Origin: Dactylellina haptotyla
Taxonomy: Eukaryota > Ascomycota > Orbiliomycetes > Orbiliales > Orbiliaceae
Length of the DNA: 64,000 nucleotides
Direction of reading: 5' to 3'
NCBI GenBank assembly: GCA_031310005.1
Contig: CM062380.1
Span: 2,170,001-2,234,000, forward strand
Below are positions 13,101-24,081 of this stretch, piece after piece. Every line of letters begins with the position of its first letter. Position 1 is the stretch's first letter. A program made the translations under genes and the position numbers. The notes under the pieces are model-generated. The model was not told where the DNA came from, searched no databases, and was given only the letters and a program-made list of their open reading frames with translations.

Positions 13101-15305
13101 ATACCACTCCGCTAAACCCATGAGCCGTGCCACTGATGAAGGTATTCACAGCGGGCTCAAAGGAATCACTTCATTTGGCGGGGGTGGCCTGGATGATTTC
13201 ATCTCTGAGGATGGTGATGACTTCATTCCTTTTAGGGGACACGTTCGATCCGGCAGCGGCAATAGCCATGGCATGCCATCGCCGCTTTATGATAGTGCAA
13301 TGGGCCACGGTATCGACCGTATTCAATCGAAGGATATCGTAGCACTTATGGACCACGTACGTATCAAACTCGTCCTTCTACTGTATGTAACCTAGCTAAC
13401 AAAATCCAAAATCTACAGCTTACCGTTAGAGATGCCGCTCGGAACGCACGGGACACCGAGATCCTTATGACACTGGTTCGCAGTGCCGCAGAGATGAGAG
13501 ATTCATTTGATGACCTTAAAAAACAACTCGCTGCTCACTCCAGTCAAATGATCCTAGAGATTGATCAGGGTGCTGAGAAGACAGTTCAGAAGCTCGGAGC
13601 CCCAAGGCCGATCATCCCATTACCTGTGTCAAGACAAATCAAGGCACCAAGAAATTTCGAAGAAGAGAAAGAAGAGGCCAATAAAAAGACCAACATCTTT
13701 AGGAAAGCTCTCAAGGGTTTGAGCATGAAGAGTGGCCCCGATCTCGCCAGAATCGAGGATATGTATGCGGCCCCTGATCTATATAGTCAACGACCTACAA
13801 AGCTAACAAATACCCCGGTAGGTTGGTTCAACTTTTAGGAGAGGTTGAAGGTCTCAAAGCTGCCGCCTCTCATGCGTATACAGAATCCAATACCGCTTCG
13901 CATGCAGGAGATCATGTCCACAGCCAGACACACACTCATAGCTTGCATAGTCAACACACCCAACAGAGCTATAACGGTGGCAGCACCAATATCCTCGCTT
14001 CTGCAGATTATGGGGCCACAGCCAGTATCGGGCAGCGCATCATGAATAGTAATGGCGAAATAAACTATTTTGGAATTGGGAACCCAGCTATGCAGCAATC
14101 CAACCATAGCATTGATCGAGAAGTTACACCTAATGATGATGGAATGAGGACACCTAGGGGATATCGAGATATCCAACCGAACAAGGCCTCCACGCAGTCC
14201 ATTCCAACCATCCAGACTATACCGACTATACAAACGATACAAACCCCAACCGATGCAGTGTCGCCTCCGGTCCCCCAAACGCGTACCCCGCAATCAATGG
14301 ATCCTAGTCCCATAATCGACAAAGGAAAGCAAAAGCGCGAGTCGATCGGTAAACCTTCAAGGTGGTCGGAGACTACAACCTCGAGCGGGTTCAAGAGCCT
14401 TTTTGGCAGGAAGAAAAGAGGCATGGATGGTGAACCTTCAAGGACTAACTCAGAGTTCGAAGAAGACTGGGTAAATACTCCTCGCTTGGGGGTTTCGGAG
14501 AATTCCCCATATGCGCAGCAGACCCAACGATACGCGTCACCCATTTACGAAAAGCCAAGCTTGGAAGCTAACAGACGCTCATTGGAAATCAAGCACCCGC
14601 AGCCAAGGGTGAATAAGAGTCACCATTACAATCTTGAGCAAGCCGCCGAATCCCACGTGGATACCCAATCACCCGCTCTAACACAGTCTACCACTTCTCT
14701 TAATCGGTTCATCCAGCACGGCGGATCCTACAACAACATCACGAACCTTGCACCTATGTTCCCCGATGCAGATCAAGCTCAACCCCCATCTCCACAAAAC
14801 TACCAACAGCAGACCCACTACTCTTCTCCACAGCCGACTAGTACCCACAATGGCTTCTCTCCGCAACCGCGAGATATTCCTGACGATCGCTCCGAATCTC
14901 CTATCCCCCCCCCTACTGCTAGTACCCAAGACCCAACAGAAATCTCATATGTTACGGAGCGCAGGAAGAAGACTAGACATAAGCGTGATGAGACACCAGA
15001 GGAGCGACTCGCTAGAAAAGAAAAAAGACGCCAGCGACGTGAGATGCTTGGTGAGGTTCCCGAAGGCGAAGAAGAGATGAGGAGTCGACCAGCCAGCGTA
15101 GCTTCGCGAACATACACTAGACCGCTCAGCGCAGCTAGTCATCGCAGCTATCGTCACAACGATGATGGTGGCACACCAACCCCAAACCGCCACCGAACTT
15201 CACATCTTACGCATATTACCACTGGTGAGCTAGTCTAATTGCTTGTTTCTTAACCAAATTATTCGTGGCTAACCTCTGATAGATACTTTTGGATACCAAG
15301 ATTAA
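10168..15305 (+). CDS. Large fungal protein of unknown function (about 1652 aa)
   Basis: I do not recognise this protein. The model has four exons: 10168-13356, 13419-13762, 13822-15224 and 15283-15305. The third join uses donor GTATGC, branch CTAAC and acceptor GGTAG, and gives IEDMLVQLLGEVEGLKAA, clearly better than any frame at the stop near 13838. Most of the chain is Ser/Pro/Gln/Arg-rich and probably disordered. More ordered blocks are an N-terminal SLLIEYFEG..VRVKVTPSG, a basic coiled region MTREERKEQRRLEKKM, a helical segment after residue 1060 (LTVRDAARNARDTEILMTL to KQLAAH), and a C-terminal TPEERLARKEKRRQRREML. It holds two small internal repeat families. There is no signal peptide or membrane span. 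It could be a cytoskeletal or cortical scaffold, but that is only a guess. Confidence 0.82.
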
Positions 15306-16135
15306 CCGCCTATCGTGATCTGAACCCTTCTACATGTTTCTTTTCAGCAATCCCAATGTTTTCAAATCACTGTATTATTGTAATTTTTGACACGAACACC
15401 CCCGAAAAGCAAAAAAGTACCCAAATGCATGTTTTACATTAACATCGCGATATATTTTTACCCTTTTCTCATTACAACTAGCGAAGCTTTTTTTTATCTT
15501 TCTTTGTGCTGTACGTCACCTTTCACACGCTCTCATCCTCCCTGATTCTTCATGTAACGATACGAACGCTTGCAATCGATCTGAGAGCCTTCGCTCTTTC
15601 GCCGCGCAACCTTGCATTTCCAGGTCTATTTTCTCTTCCTACAAACTTTTATGATTGACTTAGCTTGTGCCTTTTAGCCTGTTGGGTGATACATGTATAG
15701 ATTCATACAGCGTACCATGAATTTTTTATTTTTTATTTTCATTTTATTTTTCGTTGTCTTTCCTTCAATCACTACGATAATTTAATACAATTGTTAACAG
15801 ATGTAGTATCATCTGCATCTTCCGGTGAAGTTGAAATTAAAGCATTTTCGCTGAATTTGCTGCCTATGAGTTGGAGGAGTTACGTAGCGTAGTGATATAT
15901 TTCGAGTTTGTGGTATTGATAGCGTTGGGTGGTTCCGAACAATCTTCGCTCAAAACTATCAACAAACACCCGCCCACGCCTCCCGTGTATCTTGACTATC
16001 TCCATTCAAAAGTGATAAATCCCACCAAACGATATATTATTCGCTACAGCTCGCACGCCGAAGCACCATCGATACAAACCAGCGCGCGCATTCTAAAAGT
16101 TCCTGCGATACTGGCAGCAGAGAAAAATCGAAAAC
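15306..16135. other. Intergenic before gamma-tubulin
   Basis: An AT-rich 3' region of the large gene with T-runs near 15488 and 15727, followed by the gamma-tubulin promoter. No gene is supported; a 99-codon frame at 15871-16170 overlaps the tubulin start and is spurious. Confidence 0.6.
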
Positions 16136-18083
16136 ATGCCTCGGTACGCTGTATCTTATCCGTATCGTAAAACGATGGGCTCTGGTGTTCTTCTACTAAC
16201 CCGTACCATGTAAACGCCGCGCACAGAGAAATCATCACGATACAAGCCGGTCAATGTGGTAACAGCAGTACGTCGATGGCCCCTGTCAATTCATATTGCC
16301 GTAATTCGAGTGAAGAAATCGGTTTAGTAATTGCAGGTGACTTGTTTCCCCGGGCTAGTTGGCAGCCAATTCTGGCAGCAGCTGTGTCTGGAACATGGCA
16401 TCAGCCAGGACGGAAATTTAGAAGACTTTGCAACGGAAGGTGGAGACCGGAAGGACGTGTTTTTCTATCAGGTATTTTAAGGCCTGGTTGTTATAGATGG
16501 AGAGTGAAATAGATACTAATCTGTTGCCACAATAGTCTGACGACACACGATACATCCCGCGAGCGATTTTACTAGATTTGGAGCCAAGAGTATATTCCCT
16601 TTTCTATAGTATTCTAGGAGGTTATGAAGCAGAAAGACTTGCGGTAGTGAGCTAAGGGTGGTGTACTTTTATCATGATAGGTCATACACGGCATTCAAAC
16701 TGGACCTTACAAAAATATTTACAATCCAGAGAACTTTCATGTTCCCAAGGATGGTGGTGGTGCTGGTAATATCTGGGCGCTAGGATTTTCGGCTGGTGAG
16801 AACGTTTACGAGGAAGTTATGGAGATGCTAGACCGTGAGGCTGATGGCAGCGACTCGCTCGAGGTAGGAAACGGGTACCCACGCGAAACTCCATTCTTAT
16901 GCATCTACTAAAGACTTTCGTGCAAGGCTTTCATGCTCTTACATTCGATAGCAGGTGGTACTGGATCAGGTCTTGGATCATTCCTACTCGAAAAGTTAAA
17001 CGACAGATTCCCCAAAAAACTGATTCAGACATACTCGGTCTTTCCTGACATGACGAGCGGCAGCGAAGTGGTCGTTCAGCCTTACAATAGCTTGTTGGCC
17101 CTACGACGATTGACGCAGAATGCGGATTCAGTCGTCGTCTTGGATAATGGAGCTCTAACGAGAATCGCAGCAGACAGACTCCATGTACAGGAACCGTCTC
17201 TGACCCAGACCAACCAACTCGTCTCAACAGTTATGTGTGCAAGTACCACGACGCTCCGGTACCCAGGCTACATGCACAATGATCTCGTGGGAATAATCGC
17301 GTCGTTGATACCAACCCCACGATGTCACTTCCTGATGACTTCGTATACGCCGTTCACCAGCGATAGCGTCAGTCAGGGTAAGACTGTCCGAAAAACTACA
17401 GTCTTGGATGTCATGCGGCGCCTGCTGCAACCGAAAAACCGAATGGTCTCTGCAATGCCAACCAAGCAGAGCTGTTATATTTCTATTTTGAACATTATAC
17501 AAGGAGAAGCCGATCCCACGGATGTATGTGTCATGCTTAATTCTTTAGAAGTGATTGCATTTTCTCATGATACTGATATATTCTAATTGGGACTTAGGTC
17601 CATAAATCGCTCCTCCGTATCCGAGAAAGAAAGCTGGCCACATTTATTCCCTGGGGACCGGCGAGTATTCAGGTGGCATTGACCAAAAAATCACCATATA
17701 TACCAATGTCACATCGAGTCAGTGGCCTTATGCTTGCCAATCATACTTCTGTTGCTACGGTAGGCAACCGCTTCTCCTGGCTGCAAATTAATATAGGCTC
17801 TAACTAGAAAATACCAGCTCTTTGAGCGAATACTTAAGCAGTATAATGTCCTAAGGAAGCGTGGGGCTTTCTTGGAACAGTATAAAAAGGTGCCACCGTT
17901 CACCGATAGTTTGGACGAGTTTGATGAGTCCAAGTAAGTCGTGTTATATCGTTCGTGATTCAGACACAGTACTAATCGCTTCGTTTTAGGGCTGTCGTTC
18001 AGGATTTGGTAGCGGAATACAAGGCTGCTGAACAGAAGGATTATTTGCAGCCCGATTCTCTTGGTGAACCTCACGCTCAATAA
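16136..18083 (+). CDS. Gamma-tubulin
   Basis: Tubulin of the gamma class, which nucleates microtubules at spindle pole bodies as part of the gamma-tubulin small complex. Nine exons are visible. The first is 8 bases (MPR), joining to [19 protein letters not shown]. Later come the GTP-binding loop [15 protein letters not shown], then [62 protein letters not shown] and [12 protein letters not shown]. These match gamma- rather than alpha- or beta-tubulin (for example MRRLLQPKN and the phrase [10 protein letters not shown]). The end is acidic and short (SLGEPHAQ), with no beta-type tail. All introns are 50-90 bases with clean GT..AG ends. It converges on the endonuclease III gene, with only 225 bases between stop codons. 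Confidence 0.96.
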
Positions 18084-18308
18084 ATTATTAGAAAATTTCA
18101 ACGATCCTGCGCTGCCATACCCTTTGCGTTCGCGTTGCTTTTTACTACTGTTCGATGCTTTCCATGTTTTCTTGCGGGCACAGGCTGCTGGCGCATAAAA
18201 GCGAACCGGGTTTCCTATATGGCGTTTCGTGAAAATGAAATTATACCCAAATTTAGGGAAGAAATTCAGCTAATATTCTTATAAATTACAAGTGCTGTAA
18301 ACACTAGA

Positions 18309-19890
18309 TTATCTCTTCCTCTTAATATTTCTTTTTGGGCGCCCGATTGCTTCTTCAATGTCTGGTATATCGTTCGGAATAGTATCCAATTCCTCCTTTA
18401 CCTCTTTCTTTATTTGTTTTTCAATCTTAACACCTAAGTTTTCGTCAATCCCGAAGGGATCTGTAACTTGAAACGCGGCTTCTTCTACGACCTCTTCCTT
18501 CTTGATCATAATCTCACCCTCTCTTTCTTCAACCTTAATTTCCTTCACATTTCTCTGTGTCGTGGTTTTATTCTTGACCACGATAGCAGCTTTACACATC
18601 CCATTACCGCCAGTAGATTTTGGACCTAGCGTGCAAATGTCACATCGCCGGCCACGAGGCAAACACACGGACTGTCCGAACCCTACAAGCAGCCAGTTGA
18701 TCTCCCTCCAAAGGTCTTTAGGCAGCCAAGACTGTAGGTACATCCGCGTAGTTTCAGGCTCGGACGACTGTGGGACCCATTTGAACATGTTTGCTATTCT
18801 GTGAACGTGTACGTCGACACCGATGCCCGATGCTCTGTTCCAAGCACACTGCTCCAATAGATAGCTCATTTTGGGACCAACCCCATCAAGAGCACTGATG
18901 ACAATAAGACGTTAGCCAAGTTGATTGAAAACGATTTTGCGAACCACTTACATCATATCCTCTACTGCCTCTGGAATATCGCCGCCATATTTATCGCGTA
19001 GCACTATAGCTGCTTTTTTGATGTATTCTGTCTTTTTGTTGTGAAATCCGACTTTACCAATCAGCTCGTTAAGTTTGATAGGCTCCACTTCAAGTATTGA
19101 TTCAATAGTTAGACCGCCGGGCAGTTCGGTTTGAAGTCGCTTCATGGCATCGCTAGTAACTTCATCTTTCGTTTGGGAAGACATCATTAAGGCGATTAAA
19201 TGTTGAAACCGTTTTACCTAGTATAATGCTTTAGCGATGTCCGTCGCGAAGATGAGTTAAATTCAGGTATCCGATTACTACCTTGGGTGGGACGTCTTCT
19301 TGTGCTAACCGCGCACAGCCCATAGCATCTACTGCTGCGGGGATCCGAAGACGCATTTCCTTAATGGCATCGTACATTTCGCGCCAGTTAGATGGCGGCT
19401 CATATCGTATCTCTACATGCTTTCCATGTGCCTTCTTGATCTTGGCGCCTTTTGCGGGTGTCCGTTTGGTCGTAGACTTTGACTTAGGATTTGATAGTGC
19501 ACTTTCTAATCGAGTTTCTACATTGTCATCTTCGGATTTTATGCCTTTCTTTCGCTTCTTGGGCGGTTCCGAGGTTGAGGCAAAGTATGGAGACGCCGTG
19601 TACTCTTCGTCACTAGAGGCTAATTTAGCCGATTCTGAGTAGTCGGATTCAAGGTCTGATGGAACAGACGATAACTCCGAGTCTTCAGAAAGTTCGGCTT
19701 CTTCGGCTTCTTTCTTCGTCGCTGTAGACCTGACCCTCGGCTTCCTGGGAAGCTTCGACACGATGGTGGCCGTCGTTGGGGTCGTCGTGACTATGCCCCC
19801 TGCCCTCGTCGCCCGTGTTGTCGGGGCCGTGTTTGCAATGTTTGCAAACGACCGGATTTTCCGTGCAACTTGCGTCTTGGCGGACCGCAT
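18309..19890 (-). CDS. NTH1: Endonuclease III-type DNA glycosylase/AP lyase
   Basis: Base-excision-repair enzyme that removes oxidised pyrimidines and cuts abasic sites, working in nucleus and mitochondria. Three exons (19282-19890, to 19218, then about 18897-18309) give about 485 residues. Residues 1-190 are a Lys/Ser/Glu-rich, probably disordered extension with basic clusters (PPKKRKK), longer than in bacteria. The catalytic core reads [12 protein letters not shown], then the helix-hairpin-helix [14 protein letters not shown] with the catalytic Lys, then [11 protein letters not shown] with the catalytic Asp. The four Cys of an iron-sulfur loop are present (C-X6-C-X2-C-X12-C). The C-terminus is acidic, then basic (NIKRKR), possibly a nuclear signal. 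I chose the Met at 19890 because the upstream extension of the frame looks non-coding. Confidence 0.92.
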
Positions 19891-20347
19891 CGCGACGATA
19901 CGTGAAGGAGATGTTTGGAACCTGGAGATACAGACGACGACAGCAGAGCCAAAATTGAAACGAAGAGGCGGCGTCGTCTTGTCGGCTAAAAAAAATATAT
20001 TCAGTGCGTGATGTGTTCCATTGATAGATCGGACGGGGCTGCAAGAGTTCCAGCAGCCAGACCAGTGGGTCCGAGTTTGATGACATGAGATAGCCAAATT
20101 CATTTGCCTGGATTTCTTTTGCCCCTGGTCTAGGTTCACTCCAAGCTTGGGGCCACGCAGGAACCAATCCCGTGGCTCCAGCCGCAGAACCGAGAGATAA
20201 GCATGTGGCTCATGCAGTGCCTATTTCAACTTCAATATCGACATATCTTTGATTGAACAGCATACTATAAATATACTCATCAGTGCTATTGGCCGAGCTA
20301 CGTACACACAAAGCGCCATCCATATTACATTGAAAAAGAACCCCATC
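19891..20347. other. Intergenic between NTH1 and USE1
   Basis: Upstream region of the endonuclease gene and 3' region of the SNARE gene. Nothing else is seen; frames on the minus strand continue into it from NTH1 but carry no family features. Confidence 0.55.
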
Positions 20348-21655
20348 TCAGTTTCGGCAACCAAAAAATAATAACTGCGGTTAGTGCCTTGGATGTGGTA
20401 TGTTAACACAACTTGAATTCAGTGGTAAGAGAATCGAGAGCAATATTCTGACATACCAATCCTATCAATGCTGCATAAACCTTCATTTGATACCACCAAG
20501 TGACATTTTGGCCTTCTTTCAGCTGCAGCATGCGGAGACCGGCTCCCTGGATCCCGGTCGTGTTTCTGTCAAGCCCATCAGCGGTTGAGCGGAGAACCTA
20601 ACACCTCACTATCAGAAACTGTTTTCAAAGTATTTTCTCGCATGTTGATAGGAAAATCCCGAAGACTCACATCCTTCTCGCTCTCTAAGTCATCTGCAAA
20701 CTTTCTTGAGTTTGTTTTCAGTTGCTCCGCCATCTTGACCAAGCTCTCCGAGAGGTCATCCTGCTCGTGCCGGTCATGAGATAATTGATCTTCAAGGTTC
20801 AATGCTGGTTTTTCTTCAACCTCATAGGGTTTTCCCAGCCGGTTTCGAAGAATTGAAGCTGGCTCATCTAATCCGAAGATCAGTAATGGATATCCTTTGC
20901 ATATGCCGAATGGTGCGCCTACTCGACGGTATGACCGTGGAAACCGGTGCCTTCGGCAGTGGTGCTGCTCTCGTCGTTTGAGACTTCGGAGGAGGAATAG
21001 ATGGCGTTGGAATCGCGGGTTCAACGGGCTCCTCCTGTTTGTCTGCAATTTGGAGTTCTTCCACTACATTGATCACGGTTCTATCTTCCTAGAAGATTAT
21101 CAACATCAAAAAGAGTCTATTCGAGGTCGAGGGTTGAAATGTACCAATAGTTCCAGGGCATTCAATACGTCATTTAGCCTTTTGGTGGTATTTCTTTGAG
21201 GCTGCAAATCAGACAGCGCCTTCTGCCTCTGGTTAGGATTTTTGAAGCCCGATGTATCTGTTTCCAGTTGGCGCAAGAGGTCATTGGCGTATTCTAAATT
21301 CTACAAATCATTATAAGAGTGGTCAGGGCTAGTTGCATGTGTCAATAAGGTTTATTGTATATATTTATTGTTTCTGAAGAATAATTTGATAGCAAAGAAA
21401 AGCTCTCATTGCACAATACAGGGCCTCGGAGAGAGGATTTTCCCTGAGACAGTGTAGAAAATGACGTACAGCTTTGAGTTTGGCCATTTCAAAGGCGGAC
21501 GGCCTGGAAGTCGGGACATAGTGGGTGGGGCCCGCGGGATATTTCTGGTCGAGGCGGGCCAGCAACCTGGCAAGGCTAATGTAGGTAGGGTTTGCGGCAT
21601 TAGAGGAGCTCTGTTGTATCCTCATCTTTTCTTGTTCTACGGCTTCATCTTGCAT
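20348..21655 (-). CDS. USE1: Use1-like SNARE of ER (Golgi-to-ER transport)
   Basis: Q-SNARE of the Use1 family, used in retrograde COPI vesicle fusion with the ER. The N-terminal part reads NPTYISLARLLARLDQKYP. After an intron comes NLEYANDLLRQLETDTSGF..RLNDVLNALELL, typical of the family. A Pro-rich linker follows, then an intron (GTAGGC..ATTAG) joining to NEPASILRNRLGKPYE. The SNARE-like helix LEDQLSHDRHEQDDLSESLV..MAEQLKTNS follows, then a splice to GLDRNTTGIQGAGLRM. The last exon seems to end in a short hydrophobic segment (YAALIGLLLFFGC) as C-terminal anchor, shorter than expected; the last join is the least certain part. About 300 residues. Confidence 0.85.
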
Positions 21656-22497
21656 CGAGGTTTCTTTGCTTTGGGTAGGTTGGTGGGCGACTAGTTTTAT
21701 ATTCCAGGTAGGAGGTGTGGTGATCTGGCAACAAACCTCGCCAACAACGCAAACCCGGACTCAGCGGTGCGAAAATTTGGCGCGTCCATCTCCACCCAAC
21801 AAGACAATCCTGCAGCCACCCCCATGCTAAACGCCATGCTGAGAACGGGGGGTTTTAAATTTTTCTCTTCTTGTGTTTGGATTCGTCTCGGTGGTTGGCT
21901 AGGGGGGATTGCTCAAGACGAAAGTTGCGCAGATGTCTCTGTGTGATGTCATTCCTCGATAGCATTCTCTCATCAATCTGCTTGGCGAAAATCAAGGTGG
22001 AAGGACCCTGGTTCAAGCTTACCCGTATTTCGAATTATATCCCGAGCCGGGATGCACCAAATGTCGGATTGGAACTCACCTGTCGCTGAACTCGCCTACG
22101 GATCTGTTGAGCGGCATTGGATGTCAGTGGTAGAGGATGCTTCCGAGCAGCTAGTTCCGTCTCATTAATTGCCCATCCGAAAATCCAACCACAGCTGCAA
22201 GGGTGGGACCCCAGTGCGATCTTCATAGATGCATATAAGAATTCTCGAAAAAACTATCGGGAATATCGTAGTTCTAGGAGTAGGGTTCACATGTCAAGGA
22301 TAACAACTTTAGGCCAAGCTCGAAGAAATCATACCTTGGGTTTGAGATTCGTACTTTATAAAGGACGCGGATTTCAAGCACAAATTTCTTAAATTTCCTG
22401 TGGCATAGAAAGAATTCAATTGGGTTTGTTCTAATTTTTTAATTTTTTAATTTTTTTTACCTACCTACCAGTTCAATTATACCTATACCTCCAAAAA
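21656..22497. promoter_or_regulatory. Divergent promoter region USE1 / HAD phosphatase
   Basis: 840 bases between two divergent starts. Near 22434-22460 there are three closely spaced TTTTTTAA blocks just upstream of the phosphatase ATG at 22498. No gene is seen. Confidence 0.5.
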
Positions 22498-24081
22498 ATG
22501 CCTGCGCCGGTGCAAATTCCCCTAAAGGATGCACATTCGCATCATGCCGGTCATATATCCTCCAAGAATGCCACCAAGACGAACTTTCTTTCTAGTAGCC
22601 CCACACTCATCATCAGTTCTGGTGAATCACCGGTAGCCAACTCGCCTTCATCTACCACTATTGCGGAAACTATAGCTCTTGCAAGAGATCATCTAGATCA
22701 TTCGAATACGGAGGAGCTGCTAGACTTCGATGACGATCTCAGCGACGATTCTCAGATTTCAAATGTAGCAGAAGATTACGTTTTTGGATTTGACATTGAC
22801 GGTGTACTGATCCGAGGTGGTCATGTCATCCCGGAAGCTAAAGAGGCCCTGAGGTTGTTGAACGGCGAGAACGAAGAAGGCATCAAGGTGCCATATATAT
22901 TCCTGACTAACGGTAAGCCAATGACGCCATCCGTCGCACTGAAACTGCGAGTTTAGAATTTTACGAGAGTGTACTGATGTGGCGGTGATTTAGGTGGCGG
23001 AAAAACCGAACAAGAGCGGTGCCTCGACCTCACGAAGCAGCTGGACGTTGCTGTTTCCCCGGAGCAATTCATCTGCGGGCATACCCCTATGAGCGAGATG
23101 GCTACCCAGTATGAGACTGTCCTCGTTGTTGGTGGTGAAGGTGAAAAGTGTAGGCATGTTGCTGAGAACTAGTAAGCCCCCCTTACCTATCCGGTTCTGA
23201 AAAGAATTTGAAATTAACCTTTAATAGTGGGTTTAAAGACGTTGTTACTCCTGGGGACCTCATAAAGTGGAAGCCATCCGTTTGTCCATTCAGAAAATTG
23301 ACGGATGAAGAATATAACAACTCTAGAACGCGAGATTTCGCAAACATGAACATTGAGGCTATCTTCGTATTTGCAGATAGCAGGGACTGGGCTTCGGATG
23401 CCCAGATCATCTTGGAACTTCTGATGTCTAAGGTAATATTATGATATTTGCTCACCTATACCCTAGGATAACTCAGCTCTCTAATATTAAACCTCGGATA
23501 GGAAGGAAGGATGAGCACGGTGTCGGAAACCTTCGACGAAGGCCCCCCAATATTCTTTGCCCATAACGACGTCGTATGGTCAACAGCATATGACCTTACT
23601 AGATATGGGATGGGCGCTTTGAGGTCGGCTATGCCTTTTTCAATAACACACGAAATATTTGCATACTGATTCAATTATCCATAGGATCATGATTGAGGCT
23701 CTATATAAAGAGTCTACTGGAAAGTCTATCGACGTTACCTCTTACGGTAAACCAAGCAAGGCAACTTTCGACTATGCTACAAGAGTCTTACAACAATGGC
23801 GTAAAGATCTCTTCAGCGACCCTGCACCACCTCAAACCGTGTATTTTGTGGGCGATACACCTGAATCAGACATCCGAGGCTCCAACGAGTACGACAAGCA
23901 TTCGGAGTCTGACTGGTTCAGCATACTTGTCGAGACTGGTGTCTACGAACCTGGGACCGAACCGAGATATAAACCAAAAAAGACGGTCGCCAACGTTTTG
24001 GAGGCTGTCAAGTTTGGAGTGGAGAGAGAGCGACGGAAGAGAACTCAAAGGGGCATATCCCTAGGATCGATCGGTAAATGA
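22498..24081 (+). CDS. HAD-superfamily hydrolase, CECR5 type
   Basis: HAD IIA-class phosphatase-like protein related to human HDHD5/CECR5 and yeast YKR070W; the substrate of this family is unknown. Five exons: 22498-22912, 22994-23171, 23228-23432, 23502-23623, 23685-24081. The first 95 residues are Ser/His-rich, then acidic (DFDDDLSDDS). Motif I is FGFDIDGVL (nucleophile and acid Asp), motif II FLTNGGGKTE, motif III Lys lies in SYGKPSKATF, and motif IV is YFVGDTPESDIRGSNEY. The cap domain is of the C2 type, seen as a long insert between motifs II and III. All joins keep frame with standard splice sites. The yeast member is reported as mitochondrial; the N-terminus here is not a clear presequence. 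Confidence 0.92.
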
